64,000 nucleotides of DNA from Cornus controversa (lineage: Eukaryota; Streptophyta; Magnoliopsida; Cornales; Cornaceae). The stretch spans positions 45,152,755 through 45,216,754 of the forward strand of contig CM048853.1 in assembly GCA_026545225.1 (NCBI GenBank), in the 5' to 3' direction. Shown piece by piece: positions 34,301 through 43,518 of this stretch; position 1 is the first letter of the stretch, and every line of letters begins with the position of its first letter. Made by a program: the position numbers and the translations under genes. The notes beneath the pieces were generated by a model. It saw only the letters and a program-made list of their open reading frames with translations. It was not told where the DNA came from and made no database searches.

Positions 34301-37300
34301 CATGGATTGATCTAATGGTGACATCTGGAGATTTAAAATTTGAAGCTCAGACCAATTCTTACTTAAATGAACCTTTGGAGATTGCGGGTGTTGTGCAATT
34401 TATTTTGTTAAATGTTTCTATAGAAGCAATTAGTTTGTTGTTCCTGAAAACAAATATTTTAATCTCCAAGAGTCTTGCATAATTCTTCTTTTTCTTCTTT
34501 CTATTTCTTCCTCCTACCATCATTGTCATCACGACACATATTTGCAAACAATTGTTCTGATCTCCGACTTGTGATTGTTGGTTGAGTTTAGTGACTTCGT
34601 GCTTGAGTGTTTATTTTTCAATGCAATCAAAGTAGAAAAAACAGTTCCTTTATGTTGTACTATGAATACATGGATGTCAATATTTACATATGAGACATTA
34701 TGCTACTAATGCAGTATTTAAAGTGGAAGTGAATGGCGTCTTTAGTTTTTACCTTTTTCCCTTTGGCAATTAGATTTTAGAATCATCGCTCTCGTTGAGG
34801 GTCAAATAGGTTCTGTAGTTTCTATGTTGACTCACATTTCTTCGCTTCCTATGTACACGTTTGCCAGGCCTTTTCTAAAGATGAAGAAAATTCTGTGATC
34901 AAAGCCAAACGTACTGGTCAAATTTTTGCTCCTCCAAGACAATTGAAATCAATCAAAAATGCAGAATGTTCTTCAAATAGAGATCAGAAATCAGGGATCG
35001 ATTTGGCAGTATCAACTTCAGAGGCTCCTGCTAGAAGCCAGGTCAACTCACTAACCAAACAAAGAAGTAGGCGTAAGATGGATCCAAAGAGAATGTCAAT
35101 CATAGATGACATGATGTCCCGTGAAATTATTTCAAAAGATTGGCCTAATAAATACTCTACTTCACTCCAGGAAGGAGTATTCTATCTGAAGGTTATATCA
35201 GCATCATCCTCCGTATATTAATCAGTTTTCTTAGAATGTGAATCTATATTAAACTTCATACTAAATTTGCAGGACAAGCTTTCTTCTTGTCTCTCATCGC
35301 ACATGGTTCGGAGGTGGTGCACGTTTGAGTGGTTCTACAATGCAATCGATTACCCTTGGTTTGCTAAAAGGGAGTTTGTGGAATACTTAAATCATGTTGG
35401 ACTTGGACATATTCCAAGACTAACTCGTGTCGAGTGGGGTGTCATTAGAAGGTACCAGTTTGTTGACTCTGTGATAATCATTGTTCATAACAGATCTTAT
35501 TAATATTGATTTCCTTATTCATTTAGCTCCCTCGGCAAACCTCGGAGATTTTCTGAACAGTTTCTGCGTGAGGAAAAGGAGAAGCTTATGCAGTACCGGG
35601 CATCTGTTAGAAAACATTATACTGAACTTCGAACTGGTATTGGGGACGGACTACCAACAGATTTAGCACGACCATTATCTGTTGGGCAACGAGTAATTTC
35701 ACTTCATCCCAAATCAAGAGAAGTTCACAATGGAAGTGTTCTCACTGTTGATCATAACAAGTGCAGGGTTCAGTTTGACCTTCCCGAGTTAGGGGTTGAA
35801 TTTGTCACGGTGATGCATTCTTTGCAATATTATTCTGGTCATTCTTTTGTCTTTTTTTATTTTTCCATATTGCCCTGTCCAGATAATGTTCTCAAATCTG
35901 GCACTCAATTTGCACCATTCTAGCACCTTGACAAGTAGAATCAGATTGAATGCAATATTTCTAATAGACATTTCATCTCTCCTTTATTAATGTTAAATAT
36001 TACCTATATTTCGCAGACTTTCTTACTGTTCTCAAAATTATCACTATTACTTGTTTATTTTAAAACCATATAATTGTTGAGAGCTTATGAGTTGAATTGG
36101 TTGAACATTCCCTATTGCTTCTGCTGCACATCAACTGTGAGATGTAATGTATTTAATGTATAATTGATTACTGACCTTGTAGTAATTCAACTTGATCTGT
36201 ATATGTTGATTAGATTTGGCAAGTTGTCTTGCTATAAAGTTATAATTTTTTATGATGGTACTCCCATATTAACAATTGCAGGAAAGTATTGTTCTTTGCT
36301 TGCTACTTACCATACTAATTAATTATGTTTTGTTAAAATTGTTTCGGTTTGAGAATCTGTGTTATTTACGACTCTCTCTTCAGTTGCCGTTGTTATTAAC
36401 ATGGTGTCATTAGTAGTTGACCTAATCATACCTTTCCTTTTCTAAACTACTACATTTTTCTTCTGATTTTGTTAAAAGATATAGAAAAATTTTAAAAATT
36501 AAATAATACACCCACACCAACCTCAGTCCCCCACCCCACATCCACACCCCCCCCCCCCCCCCCCCCCCCCCTTCTCCCACCAATTTCATGCACCACATGA
36601 GAGGTTGTATGTTCTGTGGTTTGAACTTTTATTTGATGTTGGTGAGGCCTTGGTATCAAATTATTATTCTATATAAGAATTATCTGCCACTTCCCATTGG
36701 AGTGACAGTATATTATTGATCTTTAATCGCAGGATATTGATTGCATGCCTTTGAATCCATTGGAAAATATGCCAGAAGCTCTAAGGAAACAGCACGTTGC
36801 ATTTGATAAATTTGTCACGGAGTCAAGAGGTTCAAAAGCTGGACAATCAAATATTGGGGGCCCTATGGTATTTGCTCCAATTGAGCATCTGGATAATGTA
36901 TGCAGTCCTATGCATACTGTGAAAAAGGAGAAGGTCAGTATTCCTATAACAATTGAAATTTTTTAATTCCAAAACTCATAATTCACTTTATTGCAATGCA
37001 CTTTCCAGTACAGACTTCTTTTATTGTCGGTGGTTATATCTCTTTATAACAAGAATATCTTATTTTGACCTTGTGTCTATGTTTGTACTTTTAGATTGTA
37101 TGTACAATTATTAGAACCCTTCTTTTTTATTTTTTCCCTGGCAATGATTAAAACCCTTCACCAGTTGAACCTGTTAAATCTGATGACCAGAAAGCATGGA
37201 TACAAGCTTTGGGTTATTATGGATGCAAATGTGAAATTGACTGTAGGTGTTTGAACTGTGAAAATCAAGAATTAGGCAGTTGGTTGAGTTTTTAAACTAG

Positions 37301-40300
37301 TGGTGTATGGACAACTGTAGTCTGCATTGATTGTTATGAATTATGATATATCCTGTAACTCATCATTATAATTTTTTTGTTTTGTTTTGTTTATATGGTA
37401 TTCTTTTTTCATACTTCTCTTTTATTTAGGTAGAGTTGAATATTTTATGTCTCTTCATCAAAAACTTAAATTTCTCTTATATCCATTTTTAATGAATAAT
37501 GATTTTCTTTGGTGGGAGACAATGTTATTAGTAAAGAAGGAACAGTGATTACAAACAGGGGAGTTAAGTGATTCGACAATGATGGGGAAATTAGAAGTCT
37601 ATCAGGACAGAGAATAATATTAGAAAAATCATTAAAATAGAAAAGGAAATGAAGGCAGATCATAGTTCCGCACCAACTTGATGGATATTCCTTAAAGAAG
37701 CTGGCACTTTTAAGGAGTCATGTCCATGTAGGACACATGCTAAATATGTTACTTCTTGGACACTCCTTGAACATGTCTATTATGTATATATCTCCATACA
37801 CAAATATCTATATATGTGCATATACACGTGCACATGAATATTGTGTCCTTACAATGTCTTTGTTATGGGTGATTATTGATTACTTTGATTCATGGGTTAC
37901 ATATTTTCATATTACGCTTGCCGAGTCAAACTCACGTATTCTAAAGTAATGCCTGTCATATATTCTATAATTATATATTAACATATATTTTTTTGTCGTC
38001 GTATCTTTGTTGTTTCCATGTCCTACTTTTTAAAGATTTGTTGTGCGGTACTGTGGATTGTCCGTTTATGTTGTTTGTTTCCCGGTACTTCATAAATTCG
38101 TACTCATAACTTTAGGTTCATGAAAGCCTGTGAAAAATAGATATTCTGTTTTGGTAGAGTTTTCTCTTCATTCTATTATGGTTCCATTATTATCTATGCA
38201 CACACCTCTTATAATCATTTGTCCAGGTTACCAAGAAAACTACCTTGTACTTTAAACCAAAACTTACATTTTCTTTGAAAATTGAAGGGAGATGAGTAGT
38301 AATCCTTAGAGGTAATCTTAATCTGTCTTGCAGTCTAATAGTATTCAAATGAATATAAGCTTGCTTACCGGAAAAAAAAAAGGAATATAAGTTTGAAGTT
38401 CTTACATTGTTTTGATTAAAATTTAAGTTCTCGGCACTCACCAGTTACCAATAATACTGGCATGTGCTAAAAGGTGAAAACACAAGAGAGAGGCAAATGA
38501 CCAGAATAAAACTATATAATTGGTGGTTTGCTGTATACATCATGCTAATGTCTACCAAATTGGATATTGTTCTCGCTTCTCTGGAACAAGTCCTTTCTGT
38601 TTGCCTCTTTCAGTGTGTTGTCCAGGCAAGAACTTCAACTGAATGAGGCGCCCTTTGATTTGTACATGCTTCTCTTTCAGTTTAATCTTGCCACGCCATT
38701 GGGGGTGAAGTGGCATATTTTCTGTGAAAGTACATCTACTTTGACGTGATATTATTCTTTCCTTGTTCCAAATTGGAAATGTAGATGGTTGAATCATTAT
38801 CCTTGGAGTTGGACACTTTATGTCCAAGTCTAAAAACCTGGCACTAAGAAGTCATTTTTTTGCACAATTGCCACACAAGAAATTAAATTGACACAAAACT
38901 ATAAGCAATTTTCTCTAAATTTGGGAATATTATTATGAGAGTACTTGTGCTATGCTTTTTACTGACATTGATCATAAATTAAGAAAAAACATTTGAAACT
39001 TACATTTGTTGTTCTAACTTAAATCCGAACATATAATGTTTTCTCCAGAGAACATAGATTAAAATATAATATATTAAATTTACGTTTTTGTTGTTTTGAA
39101 TATAATCTGAACATTTAAGTTTTTTGTCCAGTTCGACACAAACCATGCTATGTCACAACCTATAGCAGCAGTTGACATTGTTAGTGCACAGCAAGCAGCA
39201 TACAGTCAGCCTTCTATGATGTCACATATCCATGCAAGGGAAGCTGATGTACGTTCTCTTTCTGATCTGATTTGTGCTCTAGGTGAAAAGGCCACAGTTT
39301 GGTGCTTATGCAATTGGTGTGTGTTTGTGTGTGTGTTTGCAAGCGGCATCTTTATTTTAAGGTATAGTTTGAATGAGGCTTGGATGGTTGTGATGGTAAT
39401 GGTCCATTTGGTTGGAGGGAAGAGTGGGAAGAAGCAACATGGATGGGTGGATTGATCTTAAAATCATTTAGTGGGAAAGGAAGGGGATGAAGGTGACTTT
39501 CCTTCCAGACCCACCAAATTCTTTCCGCTCAAAAGTGGACAAGCAGGAAAGGGCCTCCCTTGAATTTTTTTCTTTCTATTTATGGATTTGTCTTTCAAAC
39601 AATACCCTTCTTTTAATATGTAATTGTATAATGGTAAAATCAAGTGACATCCTTTCCTTCCTCCTTTCCAACTCAATCAAACAAAAAGGAGGAAAAAGCA
39701 GCTTCTTTTCCTTAAAGATTACTTATCTACCCCTCGTACCCTTCCCTTCTAATTTTCCATCTCTTGTACCATATGGAGCATAAAATCTGGTTTAGGAGCT
39801 AATATTCAAAAAAGTGGCCTAATCTTTCTTGTTGGACTCAGCATTCTCTCTCAATGCTTTGCTTTTTCTTACTATTATATTTTCTTACAATTATTTTGTC
39901 ATGGCCATGCGTTTAGGTTTTTCATTGGGTAGTTACATTGATTACTCCTTGAAGGAATGATCCTACAGCAGTTTTTTCTTTAATGAATCAGTGTGTATCC
40001 TGCATGTGAATGATTCCGTTTTTCTTTTTTTACCTCATGTATATCATCTCTTTTCTGCTTGAGCTTAAATAATGTACTAAGTTCAAGAAGATTAAGGATG
40101 CCATAGGCATTGCATAATGATTGGTTGGATAGGATGCACTTGACAATTTAGCTATATTTAAACCTTTCAAGAAGACGAGAACAATCTTCATGAGAATTTT
40201 TAAACAAAAAATAATTATTTATCAAATATGCAAGTGACCAGATTTGTGGGTGGCTCCGTGAACCATGTTCTTCAGAGTTTCAAGTTACCATTCTTAGGTT

Positions 40301-42474
40301 TAACATTTCAGAATCTATAGCTTGATTGTTCACCTTGCAGGTTTCTTCTGCTATGCTTAAACTGAGGAAACATGACACTTATTCTGCTTCCCTGTCTCCT
40401 TGGCTGAAGCCTCCAGCCATTTCAAGTGGCCCTGACCATTGTTCAAGTAATTATCAAGAGTCAGGATCTAATGTGGTTGAAATTGTAAAAGATTCAAGAT
40501 ATAAAGCTCATACAATGGTAGATACTGCTCTTCAGGTACATGACCTCAGAATTCTGCTCTCTCTCTCTAAATTTACTCAGCTTGAGTATCGACTTCTGAT
40601 AACTTCTGTGCTATTGCTGCACCTCTTTCTAGATATCTAGTTTTTCTACCTATCATTATGTAATTTGAAAAATATATAAGTTCACACTTTGTGCTATGTA
40701 TCCTTATCTTGGGATCCGAGGGTTTTTACTTTTAATAGCATTTGGCTGAGCTAGCCACATCATCTGACCAGTTGTCAAGCTTTGTCTCATTATAGTAATT
40801 GTTAAGTTGTTGTTATTGTTCTTCAAAAGGAGGCATGGTACTGGGATAGTAGGATCCCTCCATTATGCTGTTTATTTGAACTTTTGGGGTCTTGGGAGTT
40901 TTGTAATATTGCAGTTATACTACCCATCTTTTAGTTATATATCTTTGTTTAGCTTACAAATACAGAACTGGTTGATCATCTTGGATATTTGCATTTTGGA
41001 ATTTTCCCCTTTTAATTGCAAATTATCATTTTCTCAAACATTGTGATTGGTAATTGATGGCTAGTATGTGACCGGACAGACAAGAAACCAAAAAGTTATA
41101 CCGACGACGCTATTATACGAACACTTGTTTAACCGTGGGACATGTATTTTTTGTCCATAAAAATTCTTCACGTTACACTGTTGATTGTGTGAATTATTAA
41201 CCAGGAGTGTCATCCAGCTAATTGTTTTAGTAGAGTGTAGAATGATTTTGTAGATTATCCATCACGGCATATTTGTTTGTATATGTACTTCAAATGCGAA
41301 ACATGTTTAGTTTGCACTTATTGTCAGTAAATATTTCAGGCAATGTCGTCAATGAAAGAAGGGGAAGATGCTTTCACAAGGATTGGAGAGGCTTTGGATT
41401 CTTTAAATAAACGAAACTTCTCACCGAATCGTTGGTCATCGGTCGTGAAATCCCCTGAACAAGTTAATTGTGGTGTGGTTCATCAACCTCGGTTGTCTTC
41501 TTCCAAGTCAGAGCTCCCATTGATAGGTCCTTTATCTGGTCCTAAGTTGCATAGTGATTCAGACAGAGTTGATGCTCAAATTCCATCAGAACTTATCACT
41601 TCATGTGTCGCCACTTTGCTCATGGTACAGGTAAATTTGAGTCCTAAAGCAAACTATTCTTCAATGGTAAACTCGTAAACATTCGCTAGTGATATTAAAT
41701 ATTTTGTTTTATATACATATATGTATATTTCCCCTCTTCAATAAGTTCAACATCTGTCATGCTTGCAACTTTAATCTAAACTGCATTCTATCTTGCTGAA
41801 GCATTTTTTGGACTTCGATGCCCAAGGCATACCATCTAAATTGTTCTCTCATTGCCACCAAATGGAGCTACCATCACTGCCTAACAAATACACTCATTAT
41901 GGGTTTTTTCTTTCCTCTTTATTTGGCCGGGCACCACTCATTCATCTTATTGTACTCATTCGCCAATCATCTTTAACTCGCGCTGTATCTGATGTTAGAT
42001 CATAATAGTCTATGATGTACTTTTGTCCTTCCTCTTGTAATTTTAGCACGTTTAGCTTTTATTAAATCTTGTCTCCTAGATCTTTATTCATTGCTTTCCA
42101 TGGCACATGCCCTACCATTTCTTTTCTTTTGCAGTTACTAAAATTTGCAACTACATTCGAGCAATGTCCATTGCCTATGGGCAAAATTTTCCATTCATAT
42201 TGTTTTATGTACTACTTTATGCCACTGCTAATTGTCTCATCTTTCTCAGCTTGTGACAAGACATGTTTTGATTTACATCCTTTGATTACCGCTTTCTTGA
42301 AATTTGCAGATGTGTACTGAACGACAGTATCCACCAGCCGATGTGGCACAGATGCTGGACTTCGCTGTTACAAGCTTGCATCCATGCTGTCCTCAGAACC
42401 TTCCAATTTACAGGGAAATACAGATGTGCATGGGAAGAATTAAAACCCAAATATTAGCACTAATGCCAACTTAA
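7373..42474 (+). CDS. ALY: ALWAYS EARLY (ALY) protein, plant LIN-9 homologue
   Basis: Seventeen coding exons splice in frame with GT-AG borders: 7357-7477 (ATG 7373), 7906-8004, 8340-8402, 9858-9935, 12201-12375, 16670-16908, 17002-17368, 18203-18280, 33906-34189, 34868-35191, 35273-35451, 35527-35809, 36733-36933, 39132-39248, 40341-40535, 41340-41630, 42310-42474 (TAA). The product is about 1,080 residues, near Arabidopsis ALY2/ALY3. Order: basic N-terminus; SANT/Myb-like domain (about 42-95); basic linkers; DIRP domain (about 598-694, [16 protein letters not shown]); a Tudor-like segment (about 712-770); C-terminal helices. Known of the family: ALY proteins are nuclear, related to Drosophila Aly and LIN-9, and act in DREAM/MuvB-type complexes with E2F, RBR and MYB3R; they are unrelated to ALY mRNA-export factors. 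I see no broken exon. Which paralogue it is cannot be settled here. Confidence 0.93.
7906..8402 (+). CDS. ALY: ALY exons 3-4: SANT/Myb-like domain
   Basis: Exons 7906-8004 and 8340-8402 (counting the leader as exon 1) encode [21 protein letters not shown] and then [21 protein letters not shown], a single SANT/Myb repeat with the spaced tryptophans W-x(20)-W. The next exon (9858-9935) adds [19 protein letters not shown], a block typical of plant ALY but absent from animal LIN-9. The SANT domain is the plant-specific addition to this family and is expected to contact chromatin. Confidence 0.9.
8905..9120. repeat. Poly-G and poly-C runs in ALY intron 4
   Basis: A run of 15 G at 8905-8919 and a run of 13 C at 9108-9120, 190 bp apart in the intron between 8403 and 9857. 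The second is followed by a CT-rich stretch. They are simple repeats with no coding content and could pair with each other in the transcript. Confidence 0.7.
10130..10521 (+). mobile_element. 5'-truncated RTE-type LINE copy in ALY intron 5
   Basis: About 390 bp encoding the conserved C-terminus of plant RTE LINE polymerases ([28 protein letters not shown], ending near HVADPK), with a (TTG)n 3' tail. It is flanked by a 23-bp direct repeat at 10107-10129 and 10522-10544 that differs at two bases. A large duplication plus a 5' truncation is the normal result of target-primed reverse transcription. It is closely similar to the copy at 31.96-33.0 kb. Confidence 0.85.
11002..11592. mobile_element. 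Mutator-like miniature element rich in GATACG motifs
   Basis: A 591-bp element flanked by a perfect 9-bp direct repeat GTTGAAATC at 10993-11001 and 11593-11601. Inverted ends: TAGGAAGCACGGACAC at the left; CTACAAAGCACGGATAC at the right, read on the other strand. Both ends carry arrays of GGATACG/CGTATCC motifs in opposite orientation around an AT-rich core. A 9-bp duplication suggests the Mutator superfamily; a hAT origin (8 bp) is the alternative. It codes for nothing. Confidence 0.65.
11708..11953 (+). mobile_element. TRIM/SMART-type miniature LTR retroelement (246 bp)
   Basis: A fossil non-coding LTR element. Terminal repeats: 11708-11780 (73 bp) and 11888-11953 (66 bp), which share a core near TTAAGTTACACCCTCT and both start TG and end CA. 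TGGTATCAGAGC at 11781-11792, directly after the first repeat, is the classic primer-binding site for initiator tRNA-Met. A purine tract GTGAGGGGGCG precedes the second repeat. A 5-bp target duplication ACATG flanks it (11703-11707 and 11954-11958). It looks structurally whole, but the repeats have diverged visibly, so it is not recent. TRIMs depend on enzymes from other elements. Confidence 0.85.
13606..13907. repeat. Minisatellite, five copies of a 61-bp unit, in ALY intron 6
   Basis: Units begin TATGACAAGTCAGCC at 13606, 13667, 13728, 13789 and 13850, exactly 61 bp apart, and differ at only a few positions. There are no spacers and no conserved open frame. The array lies mid-intron (12376-16669). 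High identity between units suggests recent or ongoing unequal exchange or slippage. Confidence 0.92.
14811..14945 (+). mobile_element. Au-like tRNA-derived SINE
   Basis: Contains the internal promoter B box GGTTCGAATCC (14834-14844), followed by GAGAGCAGCCACTTTGTGCA and a TTAGGCCTC block, in the same order as in plant Au SINEs. It follows a CT microsatellite, and I could not find a target duplication. A transfer RNA gene is unlikely because the flanks do not fold into a cloverleaf. Confidence 0.55.
15964..16060 (+). mobile_element. Short SINE insertion with a 17-bp target duplication
   Basis: A 97-bp insertion with a B-box-like GGTTCTAGTCC (16000-16010) and a 3' A-rich tail, flanked by a 17-bp direct repeat at 15947-15963 and 16061-16077 with one mismatch. 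It lies in ALY intron 6. The size suggests loss of the 5' half of the parent SINE; the family was not identified. Confidence 0.65.
17511..17756. mobile_element. Miniature inverted-repeat element in ALY intron 8
   Basis: About 246 bp with roughly 40-bp imperfect terminal inverted repeats: AGGACAATATATGCCTTCAC... at the left and, on the other strand, AGGACAATACTTGCCTCCAT... at the right. Both arms contain GAGGAACCTCC. CTCAA occurs just outside each end (17505-17509 and 17757-17761). The superfamily is uncertain. It is non-coding and sits between ALY exons 17002-17368 and 18203-18280. Confidence 0.55.
18674..19935 (-). repeat. 3' LTR of the Tat element, carrying a nested insertion
   Basis: 1,262 bp in total. 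Removing the nested 691-bp element and its extra 8-bp duplication leaves 563 bp, matching the 564-bp opposite LTR. It starts TG and ends CA. Confidence 0.9.
18765..19455. mobile_element. hAT-type non-autonomous element nested in the LTR
   Basis: A 691-bp element with perfect terminal inverted repeats TAGGGGTGCAC...GTGCACCCCTA and a perfect 8-bp target duplication GGAACAAC (18757-18764 and 19456-19463). The empty site survives in the other LTR (about 28643), which proves the insertion. Both subterminal regions (about 140 and 170 bp) are packed with GGAACCG/CGGTTCC motifs, probable transposase-binding sites. The core (about 18950-19260) is almost pure A/T. No transposase is encoded. Confidence 0.93.
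19936..19950 (-). other. Polypurine tract of the Tat element
   Basis: On the minus strand an AATGGGGGG tract directly precedes the 3' LTR. This is the expected site of plus-strand priming and confirms the minus orientation. Confidence 0.7.
20062..22466 (+). pseudogene. Antisense gene region of the Tat element (fossil)
   Basis: Between the integrase and the 3' LTR, on the strand opposite gag-pol, lies a run of coding-like segments (about 20223-22466) preceded by a TATA box, CTATATAAA, at 20062-20070. One segment (about 20600-20900) resembles the Pfam family named 'putative gypsy type transposon' (Transposase_28); a later one (about 21795-22220) has an acidic, coiled-coil-like composition. Antisense ORFs of this kind in this position are known in Tat-lineage elements, are thought to be spliced, and have no proven function. 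The copy appears decayed in a few places. Confidence 0.6.
22775..23060 (-). repeat. Imperfect tandem repeats in the 3' untranslated part of the Tat element
   Basis: About five degenerate units of 52-70 bp, each with a GTTTGATCTTNNAGCTAACC-like core followed by ATGCC. They lie between the integrase region and the antisense gene. Tandem repeats in this hypervariable region are a known trait of Tat/Ogre elements and a source of satellite DNA. Confidence 0.6.
23247..24590 (-). pseudogene. Integrase region of the Tat element (fossil)
   Basis: Contains a recognisable zinc-binding N-terminal region, the start of the catalytic core ([10 protein letters not shown] followed by a TKWVEAE-like block) and the C-terminal part. 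It follows the RNase H regions, as in Ty3/Gypsy elements. Broken. Confidence 0.85.
24600..26120 (-). pseudogene. Reverse transcriptase and RNase H regions of the Tat element (fossil)
   Basis: The reverse transcriptase fingers and palm are recognisable from about 26060 down to 25400 ([20 protein letters not shown] is typical of plant Ty3/Gypsy). A first RNase H follows to about 25080, then a second, archaeal-like RNase H (about 24910-24620, [12 protein letters not shown]). Two RNase H domains are a hallmark of the Tat lineage. Broken. Confidence 0.88.
26622..27005 (-). pseudogene. Protease region of the Tat element (fossil)
   Basis: A retropepsin-like segment with the active-site block [11 protein letters not shown], typical of plant Ty3/Gypsy proteases, between the gag and reverse transcriptase regions. 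Confidence 0.8.
27305..28141 (-). pseudogene. Gag region of the Tat element (fossil)
   Basis: Carries the plant retrotransposon gag domain ([20 protein letters not shown], followed by a LSGLALHWF-like block). The start of the gag gene probably lies further toward 28500. Broken. Confidence 0.82.
28525..28552 (-). other. Primer-binding region of the Tat element
   Basis: Directly inside the 5' LTR the minus strand reads TTTGGCGCTGTCTATGGGAA. This resembles the TGGCGCCGTCTGTGGG-type tRNA primer sites of Tat/Ogre elements. Confidence 0.6.
28553..29116 (-). repeat. 5' LTR of the Tat element (564 bp)
   Basis: Matches the left LTR over its whole length once the nested hAT element is removed. It contains a TATATAAGG promoter-like box on the minus strand (about 28726-28734). 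The terminal dinucleotides have drifted from TG/CA. Confidence 0.9.
29356..29905. repeat. Degenerate relative of the GATACG-type element
   Basis: Left edge ACGAACATAGACACGAGAC and right edge (other strand) GGACACAGACGAGATAC form weak inverted repeats around an AT-rich core. Wording and layout resemble the element at 11002-11592. No clear target duplication. Confidence 0.4.
29910..33365. repeat. Large non-coding dispersed repeat, split by a LINE
   Basis: Begins near GGGGGGTGAATAGGG and includes a GGTTCGGCCTC...CCTACATCC block and a 3' stretch about 'ATCATCAAAATCACCC'. These phrases recur in large non-coding plant repeats, probably LTR-retrotransposon derivatives. Near 31035-31240 it has several copies of a CATCAG/CTGATG motif in both orientations. 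I could not define LTRs or a target duplication. Confidence 0.35.
31960..33005 (-). mobile_element. RTE-type LINE, 5'-truncated, about 1.05 kb
   Basis: On the minus strand it encodes the C-terminal half of an RTE reverse transcriptase: [13 protein letters not shown], the catalytic [12 protein letters not shown], and the conserved tail [12 protein letters not shown]...RGRPKLTW. It ends in (TTG)n, seen on the plus strand as ACAACAACAACC at about 31959. The reading frame changes at least twice, so the copy is dead. It is very similar over about 330 bp to the copy at 10.13-10.52 kb. No convincing target duplication was found. Confidence 0.85.
34868..35809 (+). CDS. ALY: ALY exons 11-13: DIRP domain and Tudor-like segment
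   Basis: Exons 34868-35191, 35273-35451 and 35527-35809 encode the family-defining DIRP domain: [18 protein letters not shown], then [40 protein letters not shown] and [38 protein letters not shown] and [15 protein letters not shown] follow, the LIN-9 Tudor-like segment. This is the region shared with animal LIN-9 and Drosophila Aly, where it scaffolds MuvB subunits. Open sequence after 35809 is intron read-through; the donor ACG/GTGATG is weak. Confidence 0.9.
36547..36571. repeat. Run of 25 C in ALY intron 13
   Basis: A homopolymer of 25 C, preceded by a C-rich stretch (about 36510-36546), in the intron 35810-36732. It may form an i-motif or G-quadruplex on the two strands. Confidence 0.8.
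38360..38382 (+). mobile_element. Micro-insertion with LINE-tail features (23 bp) in ALY intron 14
   Basis: The 23-bp string CTTGCTTACCGG followed by about nine A and AG is flanked by a 9-bp direct repeat GAATATAAG (38351-38359 and 38383-38391). The layout is that of an extremely 5'-truncated retroposon, only a 3' end plus an A-tail. Confidence 0.5.
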
Positions 42475-42690
42475 ATGCTCTCTCTACTCATTCAAATCGT
42501 AAAATCTCTGTATCTATTTCCAGTTTCCAGATAGTTCTCTGTACCTTATTCTTGTTTTTATTTCTGCTATATCCTATTGGGATGGACACTTCCATGTTAC
42601 AGATCCAAAATGTAATGTTCTTTTGTCAAGCGTATCCTTTACATCTTTTTCCTTAAATCTTTGTTTAAATAAATGAACTAGGCACCAAAT
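42475..42690 (+). other. ALY 3' UTR
   Basis: Non-coding, T-rich sequence after the TAA. A canonical AATAAA at 42668-42673 marks the probable polyadenylation signal. The exact end is not known. Confidence 0.5.
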
Positions 42691-42929
42691 ATTTTTTCCT
42701 ATACTAAATTCCCTGTAATTTTTAGTTGATTATTATTCTTAATAAGGTAACGGACAACTGATTGTATATTATGCTTTCTACTCCTTAGGGATCTGTTAGT
42801 GATGGGCAATCCAACGTAATGCTGGGAACTTTCATCTGAGAAGTAATTTCCACTTTTCTTAGAATATCTTGAATTTGAGTGTACTTGACATCTATAAGTA
42901 TATGATATGAGTGGCTTATATGAGAATCT

Positions 42930-43110
42930 AGGACCTTTCCTGTCCGGGGATCTGGACTTGTGCATCCTGTGCCGTGCACAGAGCCCAATGCAGGGTGCCA
43001 ACACCGAGCCTTACAGAGGTTGTGTTGGATTCCGTGTCTGTGCACCAAAACGGCAGAGGATGAACGGGTCTGAATCTCGGCACAAGAGGGGATCGTCTTC
43101 CACTATGTGG
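42930..43110. other. GC-rich island of unknown nature
   Basis: About 180 bp with clearly higher GC than its flanks, including GTGCATCCTGTGCCGTGCAC (a near-palindrome around 42960-42979). Frames are open on both strands here, but none resembles a known domain. It may be a fragment of a GC-rich repeat. Confidence 0.3.
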
Positions 43111-43518
43111 AAAGTGATATTTGCAAATTTGAAGGCCATGCTCAGATACCTCAAGTTTTGCAGCTACCTCCAATACCAACTACGAACAGCTTACCTTCTA
43201 ACACAACCAGTTAAAGACATCTTGAATTTTAAATTTGTAAAACATAAACAAATCAGAAGTTAAATATAATTTCCACAAAATCCAAGTGAAATTAATCTAG
43301 TTTGATTAGTTAACCCATCTAAAAAATCCAAGTAAATAAACAAAAATCATCATTAACCATCGTCCTTCTCTTTTTTCTCAAATCAAGGGGTTTTGTCTTT
43401 TAATTAATAGAAACTGTTCTCACTTTTCATTGGTTTGACGAAAACTCGTATCCAAAAAAAAAAAAAAAACTAGCTTTCAAATTTTAATTAAACAAACCAT
43501 GAAGTTTATAAAAAAATA

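Noticed and set aside
35810-35923. ALY coding sequence continuing past 35809
   Set aside because: The frame stays open into the intron, but the next conserved residues ([15 protein letters not shown]) resume at 36733 after a clear acceptor.
39395-39780. Miniature element with GGTTGGAGGGAAG ends in ALY intron 15
   Set aside because: The ends are only loosely inverted and no target duplication could be found.
42907-43263. A 118-codon open frame beyond ALY
   Set aside because: Open frames exist on both strands across a GC-rich island, and no domain is seen. Probably composition-driven.
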